This document shows positions 11,330 to 22,024 of a stretch of DNA of 64,000 nucleotides, in pieces. Both the position numbers and the translations under genes were made by a program. The number at the start of each line of letters is the position of its first letter. The first letter of the stretch is position 1. The stretch is from contig CP126192.1 in NCBI GenBank assembly GCA_030272155.1, forward strand, positions 7,908,501 through 7,972,500, given 5' to 3'. A model generated the notes under the pieces. That model made no database searches. It saw nothing but the letters and a program-made list of their open reading frames with translations, and was not told the DNA's origin. This DNA is from Tetradesmus obliquus (lineage: Eukaryota; Chlorophyta; Chlorophyceae; Sphaeropleales; Scenedesmaceae).

Positions 11330-14300
11330 CGGCGCTGCTGTGCCGTCACCGGAGGAGGTGCCGGAGGAGGCACTGGAGCTCAGCATGGAGCAGCTGGGAC
11401 GGTGAGGGAGTTATGTAACTGTTACTTTGATTGTTACTTTCATGTTATCTTGCTGTTGAGTGCAAAAATATCAATGATGAACAGTGGTGATGATGTCAGC
11501 AGCGAGCAGCAGATATGCTGATTGGCAGTGAGTATAATTGTGTGCTTCTGCCATTACTTTTCTACGCCACACAGATGACAAACTTAACATGTTATAACAT
11601 GTTATTAACACATCAGGTACTGGTCAAATGACGAGCGCTGGGAGGCTGCCAAGCCGGAGCAACGGCAGTCCCTCTTCACTGCACGCTTCGGGGCCGCTGC
11701 AGCGGCAGCAGCGCAGCGCAAAGCAGCACGGCGCAAGCAGCTAGAGGCAGACTACCGGCTGCTGCTGCAGCAGCTTGGCGTAACCGCAGAAAGCAGCTGG
11801 AGCAGGGAGGTACGGAGCGCTGTCAAAGCAGCAATCAGCAGCAGCAGCAGCAGCAGTGCTGCAAAGCAAGGAGCTGCAGATGGTGCTGCTGAGGAAGGGG
11901 AGGAGACAGCAGCAGCAGCAGCAGCAGCAGCAGGTGATGACGATGATGGCCCGGCGGCTGGCGGCGTGACTGCTGCTGCTGCTGCCGCTGCTGCTGCATT
12001 GGATGAGGAAGATCGGGAGGCGCTCTTTAGGGCTTATGCTGCTGAGCTGGCGCAGCAGCGGGAGAAGCAGCAGCAGCAGGAGCGGCAGCAGCAGCGGCGT
12101 GCTGCGGCAGCTGAGGCGCGGCTGGCTGAGCAGATGGCGGAGTCGGAGACGAGGTGAGTGCTGAACAGGAGATACCTTCTCTTCTGTGTTTAGGACGAGT
12201 TCTTCTGTCTTCTGTGGGGTTTGGGCTTGGAGACTGTTGCAGGAGGCAGCATCATGAAGCGGTGCATAGGTGCATGCCACATGAGATTGTTATGTCGTAG
12301 CACGAGTGTTAAGGATTGCAAACGCCCTTCAGGCATTGGCAGGCTTCCTAAGATTGGCGTGCTGCGGCGGCTGAGGCGTGCCTGGCTGAGCAGATGGCCG
12401 AGTCTGAAACGTGGTGAGTCACAGAAATGGGATAAACAGGGGATCTTACTTGGGTGGCAATGAGACAAATATGATTTGAAGTTGGAGCATGTGGCGGCTG
12501 AGGGGCGCCTGGTTGAGCAGATGGCTGAGTCTGAAACGAGGTGAGTGCTGAACAGGAAATGCCTTCTCTTTTTACTACAGTGGAGTTTGGGCTTGGAGAC
12601 TGTTGCAGGAGGCAGCATCATGCCGCTGTGCGTAGGTGCTTGCCACATGAGATTTTTTATGTCGTGGCATGAGTGTTGAATATTTAAAACGCCCATCAGG
12701 CTTTGGAAGGTGTCCTAGACAGGCGTGCTGCGGCGGCTGAGGCACAGCTGGCTGAGCAGATGGCTGAGCTGGAAATGAGGTGAGTTGCATAACAGGGATG
12801 GCAGGGGGCAGCAACTTGCTGCATTTGCCAATGCTACTGTATCACTTGGCATGCTGCTGAGTGAGCTAGTTCGGCTAACAACGCTGCTGTTGTGCTGCTG
12901 CTGCTGCTGCTGGTGCTGCCGCTGCTGCAGGCAAAAGCGTGCTGCTCGTGCGGATGCTGCTGCCGCGTTTGGCACGCTGCTGAGTGAGCTGGTGCTGACG
13001 CTGCTGCTGACACTGCTGCCGCTGCTGCTGTGCGCTGCGCTGCTGCTGCTGCTGCAGGCAAAAGCGCGCTGCTCGTGCGGATGCTGCTGCTGCATTTGGC
13101 ACGCTGCTGAGTGAGCTGGTGCGTGATGCTGGCGGCGATTTTGACAGCTGGCTGCCAAAGCTGAAGAAGGACCCCCTGGTGAGCTCGGCTGCTGTTGTGT
13201 AAAGATGGACAGTCTAGCATGAAAAATGTAAATTTGCGCACCTTCAAGCATTGCTGGACCAGGAGACCCCCCGCCCAAGGTTTCCCAGCGCTCCTAGTGG
13301 CTGTCCATGCAGGCACGGCTGTCCAGCTGCATGGCACCGTAGCAAAAAATGATGGTCTCACCTGTAGGCGCAGAGAAGTTTACAGGGCAGCAGGGTCGTT
13401 AGGTGTCCTTGGGCGGCACCACCTGTTGTGTACTGGTTGTTCTGATCTGCTTGGTTGATTTTGTCTGCTAATTGTTCTTTTCTGAAGAGGATTTGCTATC
13501 AGTGAGCTGGTGCGTGATGCTGGCGGTGACTTTGACAGCTGGCTGCCCAAGCTAATAAGGACCCCCCTGGTGAGCTTGCTGACTACTTGTTGAGTGTCTG
13601 CGTTGCTGAACTGTGTGGATTGCCTGATGCCTGGGGCATACCTTGGGGCAGTCAAAGTTGGTGTCCTGCAGCAGAAGCGCACCAGCCACCTGCTGCTCAC
13701 CACCGCAGACGTGGCCCGCGTTGTCGCCAATCACTCCGCTAAACCCTTGCCCGTAACTCCTTGTCTTGTGCCGTGTTTTGGTCACTACAGAAGCGCGCCA
13801 GCAACCTGCTGCTCACCAATGAGGACCTGGCCCCCCATCCCCTCAGCCAGCCAAACCCACAAACCCTTTTCTCATGTTATGTGCTGTATTTCTGCCTCCG
13901 CAGAAGCGCGCCAGCAACCCGCTGCTTACGGATGAGGACCTCGCCCGCCAGTTTGCAGAGCACCCTGCCAAACCCTCAACCCTAAACCATTGTTTGCCGT
14001 GTTATTGTTACTGCAGAAGCGCGCCAGCAACCCGCTGCTTACGGACGAGGACCTCGCCCGCCAGTTCAACGAGCACTCCGCAGGCCTCGCGAAAGCAGCA
14101 GCAGCAGCCATCAGCGCAGCACTCGACGCGGCGCTGCTGCCGCTGCTGCCGCCACCGCTTGCTGTACTCCTCACTGCCTCGAAAGCAGCAGCAGCAGCAG
14201 CAACCTCTAAACCCAGTGCTGCTGCTGCTGTCGGCAGCAGCAGCAGCAGTGCTGCTGTAGATCCTGCGGTGCTTGCTGCTGCTGAGGGGTGGCGGCGGTC

Positions 14301-14820
14301 TGGATCTGGGCGGCAGCTGCCCGAGGTTTTCCGGCGGTTTGAGGCGGTGGATAAGCTGGTTGATGAGTCAGCAGATGAGCGCTGGAGCAGGCAGCCGGAG
14401 GATATCAAGTTGGCTGCGTGGCGGGCGTGGGTGGATGATGTGGTGTGGGGGCGGCCCCCTGCTGCTGCTGCTGCTGCTCCTGCTGCTGCTGGGGTTGGTG
14501 GTGGTGTCGGAGGCAGGAGGGATGCAGCAGCAGGTGTGCAGCCGCCGCCGCCACCGCAGCAGCAGCAGTACGGCAGTAGAGGCGGCAGCAGCAGGGGCGG
14601 AGATGGCTACGGCGGCGGGGGATACAGCTCCCGGGACAGGGACAGAGAAAGGGACAGAGAACGGGACGGCAGGGACAGCAGAGATAGGGACAGCAGGGAC
14701 AGCAGGCGTCGGTCGCCAGAGAGGGACGGTGGTGGGTATGGCCGCAGCAGCGGGGCGAGGGGCAGCTCGCGGTATGAGCAGCATGATGAGGAGCGGGACA
14801 GGAAGCGGCCTAGGGCTTAA
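5613..14820 (+). CDS. WW/FF-domain pre-mRNA processing / transcription elongation factor (PRP40/TCERG1-like), 10 exons
   Basis: Exons: 5613-5704, 6182-6719, 7180-7711, 8348-8814, 9544-9695, 10807-11015, 11329-11401, 11617-12153, 13058-13178, 14017-14820. All phases agree; 1174 aa. The N-terminus (AAAYYDELKTKGSG..KHGLGFG) is followed by a Pro/Gly/His-rich tract (MPPHGVPP-type repeats) in exons 2-3. WW1 is about 337-364 (W338, YYHN, W360-ERP) and WW2 about 388-416 (W391, RYYFNH, W413). FF-like modules are near 520-580 (RFKQLLVEAGVNAFSFFAK..ERRLVFDEF), 685-715 (YWSNDERWEA..QRQSLF) and 870-925 (LLSELVRDAGGDFDSWL..LLTDEDLARQF). The tail is RS/RD-rich. In this family WW domains bind Pro-rich splicing factors and FF domains bind RNA polymerase II CTD or splicing partners, in the nucleus. 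The FF sequence resembles TCERG1/PRP40C more than classical PRP40. Introns are packed with duplicated exon edges. Confidence 0.88.
6900..7250 (+). repeat. Two decoy copies of the 5' edge of WW/FF exon 3
   Basis: Acceptors followed by GCGCCGCCG..CCATATGCAG occur three times, with the exon side starting near 6910, 7051 and 7180. Only the last continues into the full Pro-rich exon. The first two break off after the CCAATGATGCAC block and run into intron-like sequence. Confidence 0.85.
7616..7906 (+). repeat. Duplicated 3' edge of WW/FF exon 3 (encodes part of WW1)
   Basis: The segment from GAGAGCAGCTGGGAGCGG to the donor GCAG|GTTTGTGG (7616-7711) is repeated at 7811-7906 with few changes. The copy has the same donor but no clear acceptor of its own. 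Confidence 0.85.
8083..8425 (+). repeat. Two decoy copies of the 5' edge of WW/FF exon 4 (WW2)
   Basis: Acceptor-side copies coding (Y)EVKCQDGRRYY(F/S)NH lie at about 8102-8160 and 8242-8300, upstream of the real exon start at 8348. A CTG tract precedes the first copy (8077-8096) and lies between the copies, including one directly before the real acceptor. The copies diverge after the NH codons into CAT-rich sequence, while the real exon continues into the second WW tryptophan. Confidence 0.88.
9045..10381 (+). repeat. Array of decoy copies around WW/FF exon 5 (4 acceptor-side, 5 donor-side)
   Basis: The real exon 5 is 9544-9695. Upstream, acceptor-side copies coding VKGKLEKDERWKLL-like sequence start near 9052, 9157, 9292 and 9412; the last has a stop in frame (GATTGCTAG). 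Downstream, donor-side copies coding AEQKALAAAAEKQAVEGFK-like sequence end with a GTGAGT-type donor near 9824, 9952, 10111 and 10246, and one degraded copy (AAATGAGC) lies at 10379. Copies of the same side are more alike than expected for intron sequence. Confidence 0.9.
10381..10535. repeat. 31-bp minisatellite in WW/FF intron 5
   Basis: Repeated blocks of TGCAACAGGCTAGACCATG alternate with TGCTAGACCATG about four to five times, immediately after the last exon 5 donor copy. It is not coding. It is too short, and its repeat and spacer are too alike, to be anything but a slippage array. Confidence 0.85.
10555..10860 (+). repeat. Decoy copies of the 5' edge of WW/FF exon 6
   Basis: GCAGGGCGCTGCT(T/G)GA(G/A)GA-type acceptor edges occur near 10557 and 10695, with a shorter fragment near 10657, before the real start at 10807. 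Both longer decoys contain an in-frame TAG (CAGCTGTAG), so using them would truncate the protein. Confidence 0.85.
12100..12785 (+). repeat. Three decoy copies of the 3' edge of WW/FF exon 8
   Basis: After the real donor at 12154, the segment coding (A)AEARLAEQMAESETR with a following GTGAGT donor recurs at about 12355-12414, 12490-12542 and 12722-12782. Intervening intron blocks (CTTGGAGACTGTTGCAGG, and GTCGTAGCACGAGTG versus GTCGTGGCATGAGTG) are shared too. Confidence 0.88.
13194..13268. repeat. Dispersed repeat, copy A (WW/FF intron 9)
   Basis: This shares GTAAAGATGGACAGTCT, then GCGCACCTTCAAGCA and CCAGGAGA, in the same order and at matching spacing, with 45523-45596 inside an intron of the Cys-rich gene. 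It is probably a fragment of a mobile or dispersed element; no ends or ORF are seen. Confidence 0.6.
13500..14090 (+). repeat. Decoy copies of exon 9 donor edge and exon 10 acceptor edge (WW/FF gene)
   Basis: One copy of the exon 9 end (LVRDAGGDFDSWLPK-like) lies at about 13501-13570 with its donor. Acceptor-side copies of exon 10 (AGAAGCGC(G/A)CCAGC..) start near 13674, 13791 and 13904 before the real start at 14017, with a period of about 113-117 bp. The copy closest to the real exon is the most similar. Confidence 0.88.
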
Positions 14821-15702
14821 GGAGTCAGCTGCTTTGGCGGCCTGCTGTGTTTGAATCAAGCATCCTGCAGCGGCAGGCCGTTGAAATGGGTGGTGGTGGA
14901 TGTGGCCACAGCAGTGCGGCGCGACGCAGCTCGCGGTACGATCTTCCTGTCCGCTTGCGCCCTACGGCACAAGCGGGACAGATTGTCTGCTGTGATTGAT
15001 CCACTCATCCTGCAGCTGCCGGCTCTGGTGCATGCCGCTACCGCTTGGCCTGTGCCTGCTGGCGCAGCACTGCGTCATCCCAGCTGGCAGAAAGCAGCCA
15101 AGCATTGCTGGGTGTTCACCGACGGTTGCTGCAGCATTGCTGGCAGCCAGAGTTTTTTGAGCTGTATGCATGTCTTGCGGGCGCTGCATTAGGTGGCAAC
15201 TCCACAGTCTTGGATATATGCAGATTGCGAGTCAGCACTTTTGGTTGACTACAGTCTAGGGCAGTGTTCACTATTAGCTGCGTGCTGACCGATGTTCTGC
15301 AGCAGAACAGCCTAAACGGGCTCTCTGTTCGGACCCTTGTAATAATGATATTGATTTGTGTGAACGTGTCACTGTTCTTCCGGAGCCCTAGCAGCCGTGT
15401 GATCAGCGTGCTGAGCTGCAGAGCTAAGCAGCAGCACTGAGAGCAGCAGGGATGACTGCTGGTGGCAGAAAGCAACAGCGGAACCGTTTCTGAATGATGC
15501 AAGGTCCCACAACAAGAATAAAAGCAGATCGTTGCTGTCTAACAGTGTATGCTGCACACGTGCCTGGCAGCCCGTAGAAGTTCGCCGAGAGCTGGGAACA
15601 CCCGGGAACAACACGCAGGATGACAACTCCCCGGGCATCACATGTAGGCGTCTCTGCAGGCATTCCGTGCATCAAAGTAGTTTCTTGAGTAAATACCGTA
15701 AA
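14821..15702. other. Intergenic: 3' end of WW/FF gene to start of GH26-like gene
   Basis: About 0.88 kb between two genes on the same strand. I see no coding stretch with domain-like content. It should hold the WW/FF 3' UTR and the GH26-like promoter and 5' UTR, but no motif stands out enough to call. Confidence 0.5.
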
Positions 15703-17161
15703 ATGTTGCGCATATTTGCCCTAGTAGCTGCCATCGTCTGCGTCTCGGGCGCAGTCGATAGGACTGCCTCCATAATCCCTGCGTATGGAACTTTAATTGG
15801 TGTTTCGATGGACTATGGGGAGTATAAAGGCAACATTAGCCTGTATGAAGCCCAACTGACACGCTCTCCAGCAGCTTTTGTGCTCTTCCTCTGGTTTCCT
15901 CTAAGAGACTGGGAAGTAGAGCAAGCAAAGCCCGTTTTCGCCCAGATCGGCGCTCGCAAACGCATAGCCATGGTAACACTGGAGCCGTTTGAGGGCTTGG
16001 AGAAAGCACAGGACCCTGCTGCTCTGGAGAAACTGTCAGAGCAGGTGCAAGCTTGGGAGCAGATGGGAGTGATCGTGATCGTGCGTTTCGCACACGAAAT
16101 GAACGGTGAGGGCTTAAATCACTCGTTTCAATGGTACTGATGCGGGCTGAGCAGGCGTTCAGGCTATGCTTGTAACTGAGCAGCACTTGCGCGCTGGTCA
16201 TCACTGCTGACAGTAGCCCTTTCCTGCAAGCACCTGAGCAGTGACACGAAGCTTGTGAAGCCAGGCAACCTGCATGCATGCAACAATCCAAAAAGCTGAG
16301 TTTGACTGAGATGTCATGCGGGTTGCTGCGGTGCAGGTGCATGGTACTCCTGGTGCCAGCAGCCAACCATGTACAGGTGACAGCAGCAACAGTAGAGCAC
16401 TTGTGCAATCATACTAGTTGGCCAGGCTGGCAGGGTATCTCTTACGTGTCTGTTGCTTTGATAGCTTTAGAACGCTGCTTGAAAACCAAAAGCGGGACGT
16501 CCGCTGCAGTCAGACTCGTGTTGACCAGCAACATGCATCAGACAGGCAGATGTGACTCATGCATTCGCATGTGCATGCACACAGTTGCGCTGGCCCTATC
16601 TCTATTCTGCCGGTGCAGGCGCACGTTTGCACTGGTGTCCTGGGCGGTCGCATGCCTTGCCTGACCATCACAACACGCCTGTTATATCCCTGTCACCTGC
16701 ACAATTTGCAGTATCACCAAGCTGCCACTGTGTTGACGGTTCATATGTATGTTTTAAATGTTGTGCTTGTGTAGGCGCACATTTGCGCTGGTGTCCTGGG
16801 CAGTCACACGCCTGGCCAAGCGCTCCACTATGCTGTGGGCTCCTAATGAGGGAGGAGGCTACCCTTTCAATGGTGAGATTAACAAGTGACTTAATAGACA
16901 CTTTTGTAACACAATAACTGTTACATGCCTTGAGTCACCCGTCTGGCCAAGCGCTCAACCATGCTGTGGGCTCCAAATGAGGGAGGACGCTACCCTTTCA
17001 ATGGTGAGAATAACAAGTGACTTAAAATGACACTTTTGTAACACAATAACTGCTACATGCCTTGAGTCACCCGTCTGGCCAAGCGCTCAACCATGCTGTG
17101 GGCTCCAAGGAGGAGGCTACCCCTTCAACGGTAAGCAGCAGACCACCAGGGATGAGCAGCA

Positions 17162-17198
<37 letters not shown>

Positions 17199-17974
17199 TG
17201 ACATTTAGCAGCTGGTTCAGTGATGAATCAACCAGAGGAGAGCAGCAGCGTGCTGCTACGTACGGCTCAGTAGGCATGCATGCTGTACGTATGTCACAGC
17301 CCTCACTGCACTGTGCGCAATACAGCGCTTGAGTTGGAGACCTGTTTGCTTCAATTGCATGGGAAAATGCGTGGTTATGATGTGCCGGCGGCGGCAGCAG
17401 CAGCAGCAGCAGCGGCGGCGGCAGCAGCAGCAGCGGCAGCAGCAGCAGCGGCAGCAGCAGCAGCAGCAGCAGCGGCAGCAGCAGCAGCGGCAGCAGCAGC
17501 AGCAGCAGCGTCACCAGCTTAATGCCGCTCTGGAGTGGCTGCCTTCACCTTTCAAGTTCCAAAGATATCTCACGCAACTGGCTGTCGATCCCACCTTGTA
17601 CCGCCTGCAGGCGGTCAGTATCAGCTGAAGTGCAGTCCGTTTGACATCGGTACTCCGAAGTCCGACTGCGCGCAGATGGACACAAACAAAGACGGCGTCA
17701 TCACCATGGCAGATGACCCCTACTCACCCTACTACCCTGGTAAGAGATTATCATTATATCATTATAATATCAGCAGGGTCTAAGCATAAGGGCTTAGGGC
17801 TTGAATCCGGGCTGTTTAATAACCCCTTGCTCTGGTCAGCAGATGGGTTGGGTGTGGGCCCATAGGGCTGGGAAGATTGGGCCGAGAGGGTTTGTGTTTG
17901 TCATAAGCATGAACAGTGCATCCAAGGGTGGAGTCAGCTGTCAGCAAGTTGATGTTGGATGCACATCCTTACGC

Positions 17975-18015
<41 letters not shown>

Positions 18016-18667
18016 TGTGCAGGTGACGACTGGGTTGACTGGGTGGGCCTGTCTGTGTACCCTTTCTTGGTCTGGGTTGGGTTTGGGTCCATAGGGCTTG
18101 GAGTAATGGAGCGAGAAGGTTTGCGTGTGTAAGCATGGGAAGGGCCTCCACAAGCTGAATCAGCTGTCAGCAAGTTGATATTGAAAGCAAAATCTTGCTT
18201 TGCTGCTGCTCGTTGCTGCTGCCGCCATGTGTAGGTGACGACTGGGTGGACTGGGTGGGCCTATCTGTGTACCACTTTGGGGCCAACTACCCTTGGGGCG
18301 CCAACAAGGTGCCTGAAAACAACAAGTTCTATAACAAGGCAAGTCTGTTCTAACGACCGTATGTAACAGCTCTGCAACAGCTCTGTGACAGCAGGTGGCA
18401 AATCACATAGGCAGTGAAAGAACCGCACATGCATGCGATGTGGTTGGCCGCTGCATAGCTTAGCATCCTGCAGCTGCTGTTGCCACACCATGCAAAGCAG
18501 GTGTCTGCATAGCTGCAGTTCTGACCCACTTTCTTGCTCCTGCAAATGCAGATCACTGGCAATTACATCGGCGCAAATGGTGACGAGAGTGGCGTGCCCA
18601 ACTTCTACGACCTGTTCTGCAATGGCACTTACGGCCGCACCAAACCTATGATCATTGGAGAGGTACG

Positions 18668-18699
<32 letters not shown>

Positions 18700-21421
18700 A
18701 TGGGATTGCAAGCAGCTGGCACCTCTGTGCCCCACAGAAGCTCACAAAGCACATGCAGAGCGAAAGGGAGGATGAAGAGGAGGGAGGGAACGATGTGTTG
18801 CAGCAGGCACAAACTCCCATGCTTGGTTACAGCTTTGCCTTTGCTCAACACTTCTTCCTGTCTGGCTTTTGTTTGTGCTCCTGCTCCTGCAGCTGTCGTA
18901 CGTGAACACCAAACAACATGACAACCAAATAACAACATGCGCCCATGTGCTGCACCTTGTTTGCAGACTGTCGCGCTGGTCAACCTGTATGACAAGGTCA
19001 ACCCCGGCCGCGGCTGCGCTTGTCTGATCGCCAAACAGCAACAATGACAACTATTTTAACGTCCTGCTGCCGCGTGTTTCACTATCTGCAGACTGCCGCG
19101 CTGGTCAACTTGTGTGATAAGGTCAACCCCGGCCGCGGCTGTGGCGATGGCAGCAGCAACGGCACAGAAATGGCAATCAAGAGCACCTGGTGGAAGCAGG
19201 TGAGGCATGGCCGGTGTGAGGTTTCAGATAAATGCACAGCCGCACAGCAGCCAGCTGTAGTGCACTCAAGTTCAGCAAATAAGGTTTAGACGAAACCATC
19301 AAGCGCACCTGGTGGAAGCAGGTGAGGCATGTGGCAGCACCTCACATCAGATGGGGCTAGGTTTAGGGTTGTACGGCACAGATGGCAGCAGCAACGGCAC
19401 AGAGATGGCAATCAACAGCACCTGGTGGAAGCAGGTGGGGCATGTGGCAGCACCCCACAGCACAGGGGGCTAAGTTTTAGGATTGTACAGCACAGATGGC
19501 AGCAGCAACAGCACATGATTGGTTACCAAGAGCACCTGGTGGAAGCAGGTGGGGCATGTGGCAGCACCCCACAGCACAGGGGGCTAGGTATTAGGATTGT
19601 AGGGCACAGATGGCAGCAGCAACAGCACATAATTGGTTACCAAGCGCACCTGGTGGAAGCAGGCGAGGCATGTGGCAGCACCCCACAGCACAGGGGGCTA
19701 GGTTTTAGGGTTACAGGGCACAGATGGCAGCAGCAACGGCACAGAGATGGCAATCAACAGCACCTGGTGGAAGCAGGTGGGGCATGGCAGCACCTCACAT
19801 CACAGGGTGGCTAGGTTTTAGGGTTGTATAGGGCACCAGATGGCAGCAGCGCAGGCACTAAGACATAGGCAAACATCAAGAGCACCTGGTGCAAGCAGGT
19901 AATGAGCAACAGTATGTAGTCAACAACCCACACTTTCACACACGCACAGTGAGCCGCATGCCAGCAATGTGTAGTGCAAACAATCGCAGCAGTGAGGGCA
20001 CAGAGCAGCACATAAGAGCACTCTGGTGCAATCAGGTGAGCCCCGACAGCTCTTCAGAATAGAGTCAGAGTCAAAGGTGTTGAAAGCTTGAGGGTTTTTG
20101 ATTGACGTGCAGCCGTACCCCACATCTGCTTCTACCAGGTGCCCTTGATTTTTGATTATGTGCCGTCATTCGTGACATCTGTCGAAGCAACAGATGGCAT
20201 GAGTGACGGCACATAATTTCAGATCACGAGCACCTGGTGGAAGCAGGTGGGGTACAGCAGCACGTCGGTAACAGGCTTAGAAATGAGTGTTTCAGGGGCA
20301 GCAGACGGCAGCAGCGAGGGCAGCAGTGCTGGCCATTGCTTTACCATCGGCACCGCAACAGCATGTCACCTGCAGCAGCGTAACATTGGACATAGCTGAC
20401 AAAACGACATTGGGGCCATACACCCTGGATGGGATTACACTCGGAATCACAAACTGCCGTCAGGTGTTGCTTCATCCTCTGAGTCAAACGCCTGCATGTA
20501 TGCTGGCCGCAGGTGTTTGCCGTGACTGACTCAGCCGTGGGGCCGGCAGTGCCCAAGGTTTTCCCTCAAATCAAGCTCATCAACTGGTTTGACATCCGCA
20601 AGGGCGAAGGCGAGGCAGAGGTAAGGCTTTTCACCCAGATGCATCGTTACATGACGTAACATAACACAAACGTAATGTCACATAACACACTGTCAAGAGC
20701 TCATCGACTGGTTTGACGTCCGCACGTCAGAAGGCGAGGCAGAGGTAAGAGCCACGCAATACAGTTGCATTACCAAACAGATGTGCAGTTCAAAAGATTG
20801 CTGTGCAGGTTTGGTGCGGCAGATGTGAGGCGCCTTTCCACGTGACTGTCAGGGGTTGTCGATCAGTTGACGTGCTTTGCTTCAGCTGCATTGCATGCAG
20901 TGCACTGTATGATATGTCAACGCAACACACAGCGCCAGCAGTATCATCACCTCCAAGACCGTATCAAAAAATCAATCTGCTTTTACGCCAAACGAAGCAT
21001 GGCTGAACATACTCTCAAAATTGTAAGATGTTTGCCTTCAATTTCGTTGAATCGTTTATCTGTGTGTTTGCTTCTGCCGTGTGATCGCTGTCATAAACAA
21101 CAGAAATGATTATTGTTCTTATTATGATGACGCACATGTTTTGTGGTGTGATTGCAGGGCAACACAGTCGACTGGACGATTAGCAGCAAGCCTACCATCC
21201 GCAACCCCTTCCTGCAGCAGCTCACCAGAAGAGTGCCAGGCAACCAAAAGTTATACTGGCAGCTGCCAACCATCACCAAGACACGCGCTGCAGCTACTGC
21301 TGCTGCTGCTGCTGCTGCAACTGGAGCAAACGACAATGTGCTTGCCAGTAGTGCTGCTGCTGTTTGTCCTCCGTTTGCTGTAAACCAGTACACGGTTGTC
21401 TCGACTCCATGCGTGGGCTGA
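15703..21421 (+). CDS. Secreted GH26-like glycoside hydrolase (mannanase/glycanase-like), 9 exons
   Basis: Exons: 15703-16105, 16337-16376, 16775-16872, 17611-17739, 18235-18338, 18552-18662, 19092-19199, 20513-20620, 21158-21421; phases all agree, 454 aa. The start MLRIFALVAAIVCVSGAVD is a signal peptide. Family landmarks appear in order: RFAHEMNG (Glu132, candidate acid/base) followed by AWYSWCQQP from a 40-nt exon, STMLWAPNEGGGYPF, an EF-hand/dockerin-like loop DTNKDGVITMADD (204-216), DDWVDWVGLSVYHFG, then MIIGE (Glu295, candidate nucleophile) followed by TAALVNL, and WWKQVF. GH26 enzymes cleave beta-1,4-mannan or related glycans with two glutamates on an (alpha/beta)8 barrel. Inference: extracellular or wall glycan turnover. 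The intron after exon 5 uses a GC donor. Exact substrate unknown. Confidence 0.85.
16615..17135 (+). repeat. Copies of both edges of GH26-like exon 3
   Basis: One acceptor-side copy (AGGCGCACGTTTGCACTGG) starts at 16619. The real exon is 16775-16872. Two donor-side copies of the segment coding RLAKRSTMLWAPNEGG.YPFN follow at about 16936-17005 and 17070-17133. The last copy lacks 8 bases in the PNEG codons and would shift the frame. Confidence 0.88.
17396..17515. repeat. Compound GCA/GCG trinucleotide array in GH26-like intron 3
   Basis: About 120 bp of (GCA)n interrupted by GCG, open in both the Ala and Gln frames. It lies between the last exon 3 copy and exon 4. The phase-consistent gene model skips it, so it is called intronic. 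Confidence 0.75.
17975..18070 (+). repeat. Decoy copy of the 5' edge of GH26-like exon 5 with (CTG)n acceptor tract
   Basis: A (CTG)12-like tract leads into CATGTGCAG, followed by GTGACGACTGG.TTGACTGG, a close copy of the real exon start at 18235, which is also preceded by a shorter CTG-rich tract. The copy diverges after the TCTGTGTACC block. Confidence 0.85.
18338..18341 (+). other. Non-canonical GC-AG intron donor (GH26-like exon 5)
   Basis: The exon ends ..TAACAAG and the intron begins GCAAGT. The rest of the donor matches the GTRAGT consensus with T changed to C. Joining here to CAG|ATCACTGGC at 18552 keeps the frame, and no GT site nearby does so without losing conserved residues. Confidence 0.7.
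18960..20750 (+). repeat. Long decoy array around GH26-like exons 7 and 8
   Basis: One acceptor-side copy of exon 7 (ACTGTCGCGCTGGTCAAC) is at 18967, before the real start at 19092. After the real donor (19200) the edge coding (S)TWWKQ recurs with donors near 19321, 19436, 19552, 19667, 19779, 19900, 20035 and 20248. Several units also carry the upstream GATGGCAGCAGCAACGGCAC block. Donors range from GTGAGG to GCGAGG. A donor-side copy of exon 8 (GACTGGTTTGACGTCCGCA) lies at about 20695-20746. Confidence 0.88.
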
Positions 21422-21499
21422 TGCAGCAGAAAAGCCCACACATAGAGGGCAACACTGGAGACTGTTTGAAGGCATTATTACGCGTACCAACCATTGCTT

Positions 21500-21995
21500 A
21501 CTGCTGTGCAGCGGTAAATGCTATATACATGGCACGGCGGAGATGACGTTGAACTAGCAAATGCCTGTCATGTGTTGTTGAGTGTGGCACTTATCATGCT
21601 ATATGACCTGCACATGCAGCAGCGATGCGATGTGTTTGGGCGCAGTTTGCTATATGACCTGCACATGTTGTGCATGATTCAACCTGGAATGGAAGCTCAT
21701 GCTATTTACATGGCACGGCGCACATGCCTGTCGTATATTGTTGAGTATGGCACCTATCATGCTGTATGACCAGCACATGCAGCAGTGTTGCGGTGTGTTT
21801 GGCGCAGTTGTTGTGTGACCTGCACACGTCGTGCACGGTTTTCCCTGGAATGGTGTACTATGCTATTTACATGGCATGGCGCACATGCCTGTTGTGTGTT
21901 GTTGAGTATGGCGCTTCTCACCTTATATGACCTGCACATGCAGCAGTGTTCTTATGTGTCAACCCAGTTACGCTGTTTGACGTGCACATGTTGTG
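21500..21995. repeat. Diverged tandem repeats of about 110-130 bp
   Basis: Blocks such as TATATGACCTGCACATG, ACATGGCACGGCG and GTTGTTGAGT.TGGC recur four to five times with drift. They lead directly into the shorter minisatellite and share its CACATG core. Confidence 0.65.
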
Positions 21996-22024
21996 CATGG
22001 TTCAACCTGGGATGGTGGCTCATG

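Noticed and set aside
17280-17628. PolyAla/polyGln frames before GH26-like exon 4 as a coding exon
   Set aside because: The frame-consistent model joins 16872 to 17611 and gives the conserved glycanase sequence. Including the array would insert about 80 low-complexity residues and break the phase.
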